From: Bradyrhizobium icense
GTDB lineage: Bacteria; Pseudomonadota; Alphaproteobacteria; Rhizobiales; Xanthobacteraceae
Length of the DNA: 64,000 nucleotides
Reading direction: 5' to 3'
NCBI RefSeq assembly: GCF_001693385.1
Contig: NZ_CP016428.1
Coordinates: forward strand, 6,572,001 to 6,636,000
The position numbers and the translations under genes were made by a program. Below are positions 56,901 through 64,000 of this stretch, in pieces (positions within the stretch are counted from its first letter, which is position 1; each line of letters begins with the position of its first letter). The notes under the pieces were generated by a model, which had not been told where the DNA came from, did not search any database, and saw nothing but the letters and a program-made list of their open reading frames with translations.

Positions 56901-59900
56901 AGAGGCAGCCGCTCCAGCAACACGATCCGCGACGGCACCATGTAATCAGGCAGAACGCCCGACAGCGCCGTCCGCAGGACCTGTTCCTCCAACTCACTCG
57001 CGCCACTGACGTAACCGATGAGCTGGCGGCTCAATCCGATCTCGCGCGCCACCACCACCGCAGAGCGGACACCGGGCTGCTCGACGAGCCGTGCCTCGAT
57101 CTCGCCGAGCTCAATGCGGAATCCCCGAATCTTGATCTGATGATCGGATCGCCCGACATACTCGATCGCGCCGTCGGCGCGCCAGCGCGCCAAATCACCC
57201 GTTCGATATAGAAGCGCGCCAGGGCGGCCGAAGGGATCGGGAATGAAACGCTCCGCCGTCAGCGCCTGACGTCGCCAGTACCCCCGCGCCAGCCCTGCTC
57301 CGCCAATGAACAATTCGCCGGTCACGCCGGCGGGGACCAGGTTCAGATCGGTGTCGAGGATACGAATTGCCGTACCCGGGATCGGCCGTCCGATCGGCAC
57401 CCGCGCTGCGCCATCGTCGTGACAGTTCCAGAACGTGGCGTTAATCAAGGCTTCGGTCGGACCGTAGCGATTATCGAAACGCACATTGGGGAAAGCTGCG
57501 ATCACCCGCGCCTTCAACTCCGCCGGCAAGGCTTCGCCTCCGGCAAATAGCCGCTTCAGGGTGACGCAGCGTTTCGCCTCAGACTCGGCAACAAAATGTT
57601 CGAGCATCTGCGGCACGAAATGGAGCGTTGTCACCTCGTGAGTGACGATGGCATCAGCCAGAAGCCGCGGTTCGCGATGCGCGCCTGGCGCTGCAATCGC
57701 AAGCCGAGCACCGGTTGCGAGCGGCCAAAGGATCTCCCAGACCGAGACGTCGAAGCTGAACGGCGTTTTCTGCAGCAAGGTCTCGCCGGCATCGAGGCGA
57801 TATTCCGCCTGCATCCAACCAAGCCGCGCCGCCAGCGCGCCATGCGTGCACGCGACGCCCTTAGGGACGCCCGTCGATCCCGACGTGTACATCACGTAGG
57901 CGAGGCTATCCGGATGCAGCGCGACGTCCGGATTGCGGACCGGCTCTCCTGACGGAACCCCGATCGCTTCGTCGATGGTCCAGGCCTCGACGGCAGCTTC
58001 CGCGATCACAGGCGCAAGGCGCCCCTGCAACCGGCCCTGCGTCAGCACCAGCGCCGCTCCGCTATCGCGCAGCATGTGCAGAAGGCGGTCCGGCGGATAG
58101 TCGGGATCGAGCGGCAGATAGGCCCCACCGGCTTTCAGCACCGCGAGAACACCCACGATCAGTTCAACGCTGCGCTCCAGCGCAAGGCCGACCAACAGGT
58201 CGCGACCGATGCCGTGGTCGTGCAGCCGCCGCGCCAAGCGATTGGCACGAGCGTTCAAATCGGCATAGCTGACCTCCTGGCCGCCAAACACCAACGCAAT
58301 AGCGGATGGCACAGCGGCGGCACGCGCCTCGATCTGAGCGACGATGCTGTTGCCAGCGTTCGGAGCCTTGGCGAAGCCGCCGCTCCAGCCAAGCACCTTC
58401 CGAACCTCGTCGGCATCGAGACCGCTGAGTTCACCCAGCGGCCGGGAAGCGTCCGCGACGATCCCGGCAAGGAGGCGCGACAGCGTGAGCTGCAGATATC
58501 TGATCTGGTCTTCATCGAACCGGGCTCGGTCGTAGCGGAAACCGAGATTGATGCCGTCGGCCCTGGCGAATACCGCCACCGTCAGGGCATAGTTGGTGAT
58601 CGAGACCTGCTCGACCCGTCCGAAACGGCGACCGCTTTCGTTCTCGCCGCGCAACGCCTGATCGATCGGATAGTTCTCGAACACCAGGATGTTGTCGAAC
58701 AGCGGCCGGCCGGATCGTCCGGCGAGGCGCTGGATCTCGTAGAGCGGCATCCAGCCGTGATCGCGCAAATCGACGTTGCGTTCCTGCAGATCCCGAAGCC
58801 ACGCACCAATATCGGTTTGCGGGCTCGCCCGATCCACGACCGGCAGGGTGTTGATGAACAGGCCGACCATGTCTTCGGACCCGCCGATCTCTGCCGGCCT
58901 GCCCGACACCGTCGCGCCGAAGCAGACCACGCGCTGGCCGGTATGACGGCGCAACAGTTGCGCCCAGGCGCCCTGCAACAGGGTATTCAGCGTGATGCGC
59001 TCGCGCTTAGTAAATGCCTGCAGCTTTGCAGTCAGATCGGCGTTGAGAAGCAGGTCGAGCGAACCATGGCCGGATGCACCGGTGGCTGCAGGTCCCCCCA
59101 GCGTTTCGGCCAGGAAGCCCGGCTCATCCAATTCCGCCAACGCCGTGCGCCAGAACGTCGCCGACGCGTCGCGGTCCTGCCGTTGCAGCCAGGCGATGTA
59201 GTCGCGGTAGCGACCCTGCACGGCAGGCAAACGATGGCCGCGCTCATGTTGCAATATCTCGGCCACCAGCCGCGCCGAACTCCAGCCATCCAGCAGGATA
59301 TGATGATGCGTCCAGATCAACCAGTGGCGGCTTTCGTCAAGCCGGATCAACCGCACACGCTGTAACGGCGCCTGCGACAGGTCAAAACCCTTGGCGCGTT
59401 CGGCCTGCGACGCCTTTGCCAGCGCCGCATCGAGTTCGCCGCAGTCCATGGCTCCGGCCCGTTCGCGCCAGTCTTCTTCCACGAATGGCAGCGTCGCATG
59501 GCGATATACCACTTGCTGTGCCGCGCCCGACAGCTCGCGCCAGGCAAAGCCGGTCCGCAGCACCGCGTGGCGCGCGCTGACCTCATGCCAGGCTGCGCGC
59601 AACCTGCCGGGATCGAGGCCTCGTAGTTCGAGGCCGACCTGATTGACGTAGTTGCCGCTTTCGCCGTCGCGCAGCGCATGGAACAGCATGCCCTGCTGCA
59701 TCGGCGACAGCGGATAGATGTCTTCGATCTCGCGGCAATCGACCGTCGCGCCCAGGAGATCGAGGTCGGTCTGGCTCAAGCCCGACAATGCGAAGTCCGA
59801 TGGCGTGAGGCCGCGGGCGCCGCTTGTGCAATGGTCGACGAGTTCTCTCAGCGCCGCCGCATAGTGTTCTGCGAGGCATTCGATCGCGGCTCGCCGGTAA

Positions 59901-62900
59901 CGCCTGCGGCCGTAGCTGAACGACAACCGTAGCTGGCCTTCCCGCACCTGGCCGTTGATGCTCAGCCAGCGGCCAAGCGGCGCGCTGTCGCTGCGCGACG
60001 GCCCGGCGCTCTCAGGCGCAAGCCGGAACGGCGTGCCCTCACCTACGCTGGAATCGAACTGGCCGAGATAGTTGAAAACGATACGTGGCTCGGGCAGCGC
60101 GGCCAGCGCATGGCGCTGCGCCTCGGTGCCGAGATAGCGCAATACGCCGAAGCCCAGCCCGCGCGCGGGAATCGCCCGAAGCTCTTCCTTCACGGATTTG
60201 ATCAGCGAAGCGTCATCGCCGGCGCCGCCCGGCAGGCGCACTGGGAAAGCGGTGGTGAACCAGCCGACCGTGCGGGAGATATCCACGCCAGCAAAGATGT
60301 CCTCGCGGCCGTGGCCTTCAAGCTCGACGAGAACATCCTCAGTTCCGCTCCAGCGCGATACCGCCCGCGCCAATGCTGCCAGCAGCAGATCGTTGACCTG
60401 GGTCCGGTAGGCGGACGGCGCCTCCTTCAGCAGCCGCGTCGTCAGCCCGGCATCGAATGCCAGCAGGATTTCCTCGCCGTCGACAACGCGGTCGACATCA
60501 CCATGGTCGTCGTCGCAGGGCAGATCGGCGCGCGAACCTCGTTCAAGCCAATAGGGCAACTCGTCAGACAGTTCCTCGCTGCCGCTATAGGCCTGCAACC
60601 GCGCACCCCAGGATGCGTAGGATTGACTCCTCGCCAGCGCGATCGACGCTGCGTCTTGCTGAAGCTGTCCGTACGCCGCCGCAAAGTCTTCGAGCAGCAC
60701 GCGCCACGATACGCCGTCGATGACGAGGTGGTGCACCACAATGAGGAGCCGCTGGCTGCCGTCGGCAAGCTCCATGCCGACCACGCGCAGCAGCGGCCCT
60801 GCCAGCGACAGGCTGGCCTGGGCGGAAGAAGCGACGGCCGTTACCTCGGCGGCATCGCGAATGCCGCTCCGAATCCACAACAACTCCGAAGCTGCCGGCG
60901 CGGCGCCATAGATTGCGCGCCAAGCGCCATCGACTTCCCTAAAGCCAAGACGCAAGGCATCGTGATGCGCCACGACGGCGGCGACCGCGCGTTCCACGTT
61001 CGCCCAATCCAGCCGCGACTTCGGCATCAACAAGACGGCCTGATTCCAGTGATGACGTTCCCCGGCATCCTCGCTGAAGAACCGCGCTTGGATTGGCAGC
61101 AGCGGATGTTCGCTGCCATAGAGATATTCTTCGGGAGCCGCCGCCTCCACCGGCCGTTCGATGCGCGCAGCCCGCGCCAACTCCTGCAGGGTCTGGTGCC
61201 GGAAAACGTCACGCGGTTCGATCGCGAGGCCCGCCTGCCGGGCGCGCCCGACCAGTTGCAGCGAGATGATGGAATCGCCGCCGAGCTCGAAGAAATTGTC
61301 GTCAACGCCAATCACCGGCTGGCCAAGCAGCTCGGCCCAGATCGCAGCAAGCGTCGCCTCGGTCGCGGTGCGTGGCGCCACGTGTCCGGCCGCAGTAGCT
61401 TGCACATCGGGCGCCGGCAGTGCTTCGCGGTCCACCTTGCCGTGCGCGGTGAGCGGCAGCCGCTCGAGCTTCACGATGCGGGCCGGCACCATGTAATCGG
61501 GCAATTCGTCCGAGAGCGCGGCGCGCATTGCCGCTTCGTCGAACGGACCGTCGCCGGCGACATAGCCGACCAGTTGACGGGTGACGCCGGCTTCACGGGC
61601 GATGACGACCGCCGATCGCACGCCCGGCTGGCGCATCAGCCACGCCTCGATCTCGCCGAGCTCGATCCGGAAGCCGCGGATTTTCACCTGATGATCGGAG
61701 CGCCCGACATACTCAATGACGCCATCGGCGCGCCATCTCGCCAGATCGCCGGTACGATATAGCCGCGCGCCGGGCGCACCAAAGGGGTCGGGAGTAAAGC
61801 GCTCGGCCGTCAGTTCAGCGCGCCGCCAATAACCGCGCGCCAGTCCTTCGCCACCGATGAACAATTCGCCGGTCACGCCGACCGGCACGACGTTCAGATC
61901 GCCATCCAGAATATAGGCCGAGCGGCGTCCCACCGGGCGGCCGATCGGCGCATAGTTGCCCTCGATCTCTTCGCTGGCATCGACCTTCCAGACCAGCGGC
62001 GTCACGACGGTCTCTGTCGGGCCGTAGCCGTTGATCAATGTCCGCGGCTTGAGCGCGCGCTTGACCTTGTCGAACCCGGCCTTCGGCATCGCCTCGCCGC
62101 CAAATGAGTAGAGCCCGACCGGCGGCGGATCGCCGCGCCACGCCGCAAAGTCGGCGAGCTGCTGCAAATAGGCTGGCGGAAAGCCCGCATTGGTGACGCG
62201 CTGCTGGCGCAGAACGTCGAGCGTCTGTTCGGCCGACCACAGATTCTCGTCACGCATCACGAGCGCCGCACCGCAGGTCAGCGCGGTCCAGAGCCGCTCA
62301 TGGGCGCCATCGAATGTAAAAGACAGGAAGTGCAGTTCGCGCGAGTACCGGTGCATGTCGTAGAGTCCGGCGGTCACCTCGCAATGCATCGCAAACGGCC
62401 CGTGCTCGACCGCAACCCCCTTCGGAATACCGGTGGAGCCCGAGGTGTAGATCACATAGGCGAGACTCGTTGCTTCGACGGCAATGCCGGGATCGTTCTC
62501 CGCCTCCCGGTCGAGATCGCTCGCGTCGAGCGGGACAGCCGCGATGCCGGACGGCGGCGGCGTCAGTGCCGAACCCTCATTAACCAGCACGAAGCGAACG
62601 CCGGCATCGCGCATGGTACTGACTTGCCGTTTCGCCGGATGTTCGGGATCGAGCGGAAGATAGGCCGCGCCGGTCTTCAATATGGCCAGCAATGCGACAA
62701 CGAGAGACGGCGAGCGCCGCGCCGAGATACCAACCAGATCGGAACGGCCGACGCCCAAACGGATCAGACGATGCGCCAGCCGATTGGCGCGACGGTCAAG
62801 CTCGGCATAGGAGATCACCTCGTCGCCAAAGATAAGCGCCGGCGCGTCGGGTGTTTCAGCGGCAAGCTGGGCGACCGTCTGGTGTACCGGCGCAAACGGT

Positions 62901-64000
62901 GCGGCCGTTCCGACACCCCTGCCGTTCCACTCGCGCAGCGTGGCCATTTCCTGCGCCGATAGCAGTGCCACGCCGGCGACCGACTGTGCACCGTCCTCAG
63001 CCATCGCGTTCAGGATCGTGATCCAGTGCGAGGCAAGACGCTCGATCGTCGCCGGCTCGAACAGCGCGGTCGCGTAGGTAAAGATCGCGCGGATCTGCCC
63101 TGATGGCCCCTCTTCGCTGTCGAGCGCGAGATCGAACTTGACCGTGTCGATTTCAGGCTCGACCTTTTCGATCTGCAGGTCGGTGCGGTCGGGCGGATGG
63201 CCCGGCCCGCGCTGGCGCTGATGATTGTAGAGAACCTGAAAGAGCGGATTCTGGCTCAGGCTGCGCTTCGGCTGCAGGATTTCCAGCAGTCGCTCGAACG
63301 GAAGGTCCTGGTTCTCCTGCGCTTCGATTGTGGCCGAACGGACCGCTGTAATGAAATCAGCGATCGTCGCGCGCCCGTCGAGCTGCGTGCGAAGCACCTG
63401 GGTGTTGACGAACAGCCCGATCACGCCGCGCGTCTCGTCCCGGTGACGATTGGCGACCGGCACGCCGACGCTGATGTTGGATTGGCCGGTGTAGCGATAG
63501 AGCAGCAGTTTGAAGCTCGCCAGCAGGACGACGAACAGCGTGGTCTGATGCCGGCGCGCCAGCGCGCGCAAGCCGTCGGCGAGCATCGGATCGAGCATCA
63601 TGCGGAGCGCGGCGCCGGCGAGATCGGGAACCGCGGGCCGCGCCCGATCGATTGGAAGCTGCAGCACCGCCGGATCTGCAAGGCGCGCCGTCCAGTAGTT
63701 GACCTGGCGCTCGCCATCGACAGCGCTCATCCAGAGCCGCTGCCAACAGGCATAGTCGGCATATTCAATATCAGGCTCCGGCCAAGCCGGTGCCTCGCCG
63801 CACGCATATGCCGCGTACAAGCGCCAGAACTCATCAACCAGCAAGCCCATCGACCAGCCGTCGGCGACGATGTGATGCAGGCTGACGACGAGAACGTGGT
63901 GGTCCTCCTTCAGCCTCAGCAACGCAGCGCGCATGAGCGGGCCGACTTCGAGATCGAACGGCCGCGATGCTTCCTGCCGCGCCAGCCGACGCGCCTGCTC
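47987..64000 (-). CDS. siderophore non-ribosomal peptide synthetase (5' end outside the window)
   Basis: One uninterrupted frame of 5337 codons reaches the right edge, so the start and further N-terminal modules lie beyond it. Domain order with rough minus-strand positions: C1 (cut by the edge, to 62950), A1 62930-61430, T1 about 61280, E1 61110-59790; C2 59770-58420, A2 58330-56870, T2 about 56725, E2 56560-55230; C3 55200-53870, A3 53810-52350, T3 about 52210; C4 52010-50720, A4 50660-49150, T4 about 49010, TE 48830-47990. All condensation and epimerisation domains keep HHxxxDG. Carrier serines sit in LGGDSI (three) or LGGNSI (T4). The thioesterase nucleophile is in GWSLGG. Nine-residue A-domain pocket codes, aligned by eye: A1 and A4 DGEGSGGVT, A2 DVWHFGRIN, A3 DILQLGLVW. 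A3 is the glycine code; A1/A4 resemble hydroxyornithine codes as I recall them. Confidence 0.96.
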   Translation of the reverse strand, partial: EQARRLARQEASRPFDLEVGPLMRAALLRLKEDHHVLVVSLHHIVADGWSMGLLVDEFWRLYAAYACGEAPAWPEPDIEYADYACWQRLWMSAVDGERQVNYWTARLADPAVLQLPIDRARPAVPDLAGAALRMMLDPMLADGLRALARRHQTTLFVVLLASFKLLLYRYTGQSNISVGVPVANRHRDETRGVIGLFVNTQVLRTQLDGRATIADFITAVRSATIEAQENQDLPFERLLEILQPKRSLSQNPLFQVLYNHQRQRGPGHPPDRTDLQIEKVEPEIDTVKFDLALDSEEGPSGQIRAIFTYATALFEPATIERLASHWITILNAMAEDGAQSVAGVALLSAQEMATLREWNGRGVGTAAPFAPVHQTVAQLAAETPDAPALIFGDEVISYAELDRRANRLAHRLIRLGVGRSDLVGISARRSPSLVVALLAILKTGAAYLPLDPEHPAKRQVSTMRDAGVRFVLVNEGSALTPPPSGIAAVPLDASDLDREAENDPGIAVEATSLAYVIYTSGSTGIPKGVAVEHGPFAMHCEVTAGLYDMHRYSRELHFLSFTFDGAHERLWTALTCGAALVMRDENLWSAEQTLDVLRQQRVTNAGFPPAYLQQLADFAAWRGDPPPVGLYSFGGEAMPKAGFDKVKRALKPRTLINGYGPTETVVTPLVWKVDASEEIEGNYAPIGRPVGRRSAYILDGDLNVVPVGVTGELFIGGEGLARGYWRRAELTAERFTPDPFGAPGARLYRTGDLARWRADGVIEYVGRSDHQVKIRGFRIELGEIEAWLMRQPGVRSAVVIAREAGVTRQLVGYVAGDGPFDEAAMRAALSDELPDYMVPARIVKLERLPLTAHGKVDREALPAPDVQATAAGHVAPRTATEATLAAIWAELLGQPVIGVDDNFFELGGDSIISLQLVGRARQAGLAIEPRDVFRHQTLQELARAARIERPVEAAAPEEYLYGSEHPLLPIQARFFSEDAGERHHWNQAVLLMPKSRLDWANVERAVAAVVAHHDALRLGFREVDGAWRAIYGAAPAASELLWIRSGIRDAAEVTAVASSAQASLSLAGPLLRVVGMELADGSQRLLIVVHHLVIDGVSWRVLLEDFAAAYGQLQQDAASIALARSQSYASWGARLQAYSGSEELSDELPYWLERGSRADLPCDDDHGDVDRVVDGEEILLAFDAGLTTRLLKEAPSAYRTQVNDLLLAALARAVSRWSGTEDVLVELEGHGREDIFAGVDISRTVGWFTTAFPVRLPGGAGDDASLIKSVKEELRAIPARGLGFGVLRYLGTEAQRHALAALPEPRIVFNYLGQFDSSVGEGTPFRLAPESAGPSRSDSAPLGRWLSINGQVREGQLRLSFSYGRRRYRRAAIECLAEHYAAALRELVDHCTSGARGLTPSDFALSGLSQTDLDLLGATVDCREIEDIYPLSPMQQGMLFHALRDGESGNYVNQVGLELRGLDPGRLRAAWHEVSARHAVLRTGFAWRELSGAAQQVVYRHATLPFVEEDWRERAGAMDCGELDAALAKASQAERAKGFDLSQAPLQRVRLIRLDESRHWLIWTHHHILLDGWSSARLVAEILQHERGHRLPAVQGRYRDYIAWLQRQDRDASATFWRTALAELDEPGFLAETLGGPAATGASGHGSLDLLLNADLTAKLQAFTKRERITLNTLLQGAWAQLLRRHTGQRVVCFGATVSGRPAEIGGSEDMVGLFINTLPVVDRASPQTDIGAWLRDLQERNVDLRDHGWMPLYEIQRLAGRSGRPLFDNILVFENYPIDQALRGENESGRRFGRVEQVSITNYALTVAVFARADGINLGFRYDRARFDEDQIRYLQLTLSRLLAGIVADASRPLGELSGLDADEVRKVLGWSGGFAKAPNAGNSIVAQIEARAAAVPSAIALVFGGQEVSYADLNARANRLARRLHDHGIGRDLLVGLALERSVELIVGVLAVLKAGGAYLPLDPDYPPDRLLHMLRDSGAALVLTQGRLQGRLAPVIAEAAVEAWTIDEAIGVPSGEPVRNPDVALHPDSLAYVMYTSGSTGVPKGVACTHGALAARLGWMQAEYRLDAGETLLQKTPFSFDVSVWEILWPLATGARLAIAAPGAHREPRLLADAIVTHEVTTLHFVPQMLEHFVAESEAKRCVTLKRLFAGGEALPAELKARVIAAFPNVRFDNRYGPTEALINATFWNCHDDGAARVPIGRPIPGTAIRILDTDLNLVPAGVTGELFIGGAGLARGYWRRQALTAERFIPDPFGRPGALLYRTGDLARWRADGAIEYVGRSDHQIKIRGFRIELGEIEARLVEQPGVRSAVVVAREIGLSRQLIGYVSGASELEEQVLRTALSGVLPDYMVPSRIVLLERLPLAPNGKIDRHALPAPDVAYSGAEYQAPRTPAEMALAAIWAELLGRPAVGLADNFFELGGDSIISLQMVSRARRAGYLIEPRDVFQHQTLEALALAARAEQRSEPLADQGAVTGPHALLPIQARFFAEDAGNRDHWNQAVLLRPRDRIDWDIMRRAIAAVVDHHDALRLRFEDAERTWRAEHGAAPAAADLLWIRNAADEEAVTALASSAQASLSISRGLLLRAVGIDVAYDTQRLLIVIHHLAVDGVSWRVLLEDISAAYAQLAKGDATVALPPKSHAYAAWGGRLHAYAASPELAAELSYWVDRRANADIPCDDDHGGIDYVADADEVLLTFERELTQRLLTDAPSAYRTQINDLLLASLARTVWQWSGKDDVLVELEGHGREDLFDDLDISRTVGWFTTAFPVRLAGGSQDPSSLIKTVKQELRGIPGRGLGYGVLRYLGSKERRAALSDVAGPKIAFNYLGQIDGGVGDAALFAMASESAGPSRDASSPLRRWLSVNGTVRDGQLRLSFGFGRKRYRRETIERLAGLYEMALRELVDHCTSGACGLTPSDVALSGLDQADLDGLELDWREIEDIYPLSPMQQGMLFHAMHDGESGLYVNQVAAEVRGLDAGKLHRAWQAVSDRHAVLRTGFVWRDLSGSPQQIVYRRAEVPFVEEDWRARTAALEQSELEAALGEVSRCERVEGFDLSKPPLQRVRLIQLGEDRHWLIWTHHHILLDGWSSARLIAEVMQHDSDGRLPTLHRRYRDYIGWLQSRDRDASAAFWRSAMEGLEEPSFLAGGSIEHADAEAPGHGMLALELDVAATERLQQFAARERVTLNTLVQAAWAQLLRQYTGQGAVCFGVTVSGRPPELAGAEDIVGLFINTLPVVDDVGPQQKVGAWLRELQDRNLTLREYGWTPLYEIQRLAGRPGRPLFDSILVFENYPVDRALMGKNRQIRVGETRIVETSNYPLFASIGLDERLRLVFNYQRRHFDEMQIARLQRGFVRLMEALSADADRTVGMIAASDPAEDALLSRVNDTRCDAPRRGIVEQFEEQVHQSPDAVALVFGDEKLSYAELNGRANRLARRLRERGVGTDVVVGLALDRGVDMMVALLAVLKAGGAYLPLDPDYPAERLAHMLRDSGAALVLTQRTLLDQFTLVLEETGAEAWLLDGKEGEGTDAGNLDVAVHHPESLAYVIYTSGSTGLPKGVMVRHDAVTNFLATMAERPGMTAKDRVLGLTSLSFDIAVLELWLPLTLGACVVLADRAAAHDPARLKAMVVKHGVTMIQATPSAWRMLLDHDGPSLPASCRVLCGGEALPPDLARRLVAQAGEVWNLYGPTETTVWSARHRLDAKDDRPLLGGPIGNTTLHILGNDLNLAPIGVAGELYIGGAGLARGYWRRGALTAERFIPDPFGPPGARLYRTGDVARWRDDGVIEYIGRADHQVKIRGFRIELGEIEARLLEQAGVRSAVVVAREVGAARQLVGYVSGETLMDGTALKTALSALLPDYMVPARIVVLERLPLTPNGKIDRKALPVPDQLATSTERVAPRTPVETALAEIWADLLKQPDIGVTDNFFELGGDSIISLQMVSRARREGVLIEARDVFRHQTIEALAALSHDVGPNKDTPAPARGSLSGLTSEQLDRLDLDWNRIEDIYPLSPMQQGMLFHSLRDAGSGVYVNQVSVEIRGLDAVRLGRAWREVTARHQMLRTGFLWRELAGSPLQAVYREAVAPFEREDWRGQTINEDRIAAALAGERAAEFDLSMPPLQRVRLLRLEDDLYRLIWTYHHILMDGWSSARFVGEVLECYYSGAPAANPTRYRDYIAWLLAQDAKAAEAFWREQLKSFEEPTQLADAFGSRRHQASGHERCYTRLGETATAELKAFARRERITLNTVVQGVWALLLHRYTGQQTVTFGVTVAGRPVSLDGSQQMLGLFINTLPVIETPASTGTVGEWLRALQDRNSAIRDYEHTPLYDIQSWAGRAGQAMFDSIIVFENYPIERSMHRGDGSLQFGGLRNVDVTNYPMDLSVLVEDTLQIEYTYMPSHFAATQATQIKAQFEQLLAALTRDSSALLGSIDPVTAIDAALAENCNRHATSAVALPLVHESISIHARRHPERTALTIGGTTLSFGTLEARANRLAHHLIGRGLKPEQRVGVVVERTEATMVALLAVLKAGGAYVPLDPEIPAERRVFVMRDAGISFLLTGQLDIREGIDGVERISLATFDFDAGPDHAPQPDLHADNLAYLIYTSGSTGTPKGVAVAHGPLAMHCHVTGRLYEIDESSCELHFLSLAFDGAHERWLTVLSHGARLLMRDAELWTPEQTVENLHAHQVTHIGLPPAYLQQVAEAVEQAGNPPPVKLYSFGGEAMPKAGFDKVRRVLKPRILINGYGPTETVVTPLVWKVDGTGECETPYAPIGLPVGDRRAYILDSSLNIIPAGVAGELYLGGFGLARGYHGKAGMTAERFVPDPFSALPGGRLYRTGDLARWREDGTVEYLGRSDDQVKVNGFRIELGEIQTSLLRHVEIEQAAVLALPGSAGNQLVAYVAPKAAKDAAGDAAEALVEGLTSFLKLTLPVYMVPARIMVLERLPVLSSGKVDRRALPAPDSAGRSFVAPQGPAETAMARLWADILKLPQVGVTDNFFELGGNSILSLKVVARLRQDKTFGIEIKLRDLLQKPTIRALLADNASSTPVAAPPPTALLPLNAAVHGAHPVFCVHGGFGTVFDYGPLARRLEERRQVIGLQSRMLVDSSWSDRSLETMAADYASEIRRVQPQGPYSLIGWSLGGLLVTLVAAELERSGERVDCLLMVDSFVLREHGGSDRQAAAAHWIDDLAGLLSAVLPHAAAVRISSHVEEAKAAGMPETSESVRRLVAQILGERTSADGMLLGVDDLSAAFAVGRHLKTLTQNAAPPRRLATKPLCWWTSGRLTQRDRLETQLPDAIDRGVVGDNHFTILKDAGLLDEICGLLVPETASIASQDTVPEPAE

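Noticed and set aside
56870..58330. A2 as a plain serine-activating domain
   Set aside because: The first residues agree (DVWHF) but positions 301, 322 and 331 do not, so no substrate is assigned.

Overview
The window is high-GC, densely coded DNA whose gene families, tandem amino-acid and peptide ABC systems and palindromic intergenic repeats fit an alphaproteobacterium of the Bradyrhizobium type. This is inference from gene content and style; no rRNA or other phylogenetic marker is present. I saw no tRNA, rRNA, CRISPR array, insertion sequence or phage gene.

The left part (0-13.7 kb) is mostly catabolic. It holds a basic secreted peptide, a thiolase, a Tat-exported PhoD-type phosphatase, a secreted Lys/Ala-rich protein, a fused indolepyruvate ferredoxin oxidoreductase, a hot-dog/MaoC-like protein with an SDR, and a three-gene operon (TPP enzyme, SDR, cupin). 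An IclR regulator reads away from that operon at 13.9 kb.

From 15 to 29.7 kb lie two transport systems. The first is a branched-chain amino acid type ABC importer whose second permease and both ATPases are fused in one 844-residue protein. The second is a complete dipeptide-type importer (SBP, two permeases, two ATPases) preceded by an M20 amidohydrolase gene broken by a one-base frameshift. Between them are a HemC-type porphobilinogen deaminase and a Bcr/CflA-type efflux protein. From 29.8 to 31.7 kb there is a patch of very small genes: two related coiled-coil proteins, a conserved short helical protein and a tiny overlapping membrane-protein pair. An AidB-like acyl-CoA dehydrogenase with a hydratase, a divergent LysR regulator and a VOC protein follow.

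The right part (36 kb to the window end) is a hydroxamate siderophore locus. It encodes a phosphopantetheinyl transferase, an ornithine N5-hydroxylase, an IucB/AlcB-type acyltransferase, a PvdE/SyrD-type exporter, a siderophore-interacting reductase, FhuC, FhuB and FhuD importer parts, an alpha/beta hydrolase, and more than 16 kb of one NRPS gene that runs off the right edge. The visible NRPS part reads C-A-T-E, C-A-T-E, C-A-T, C-A-T-TE. Adenylation pockets 1 and 4 are identical at nine positions, pocket 3 is glycine-type and pocket 2 is unresolved. The cluster makes, exports, re-imports and reduces one peptide hydroxamate. Three palindromes resembling Irr (ICE) operators sit at its internal promoters, suggesting iron/haem control. 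No TonB-dependent receptor, MbtH-like protein or dedicated sigma factor is visible; these may lie beyond the right edge.
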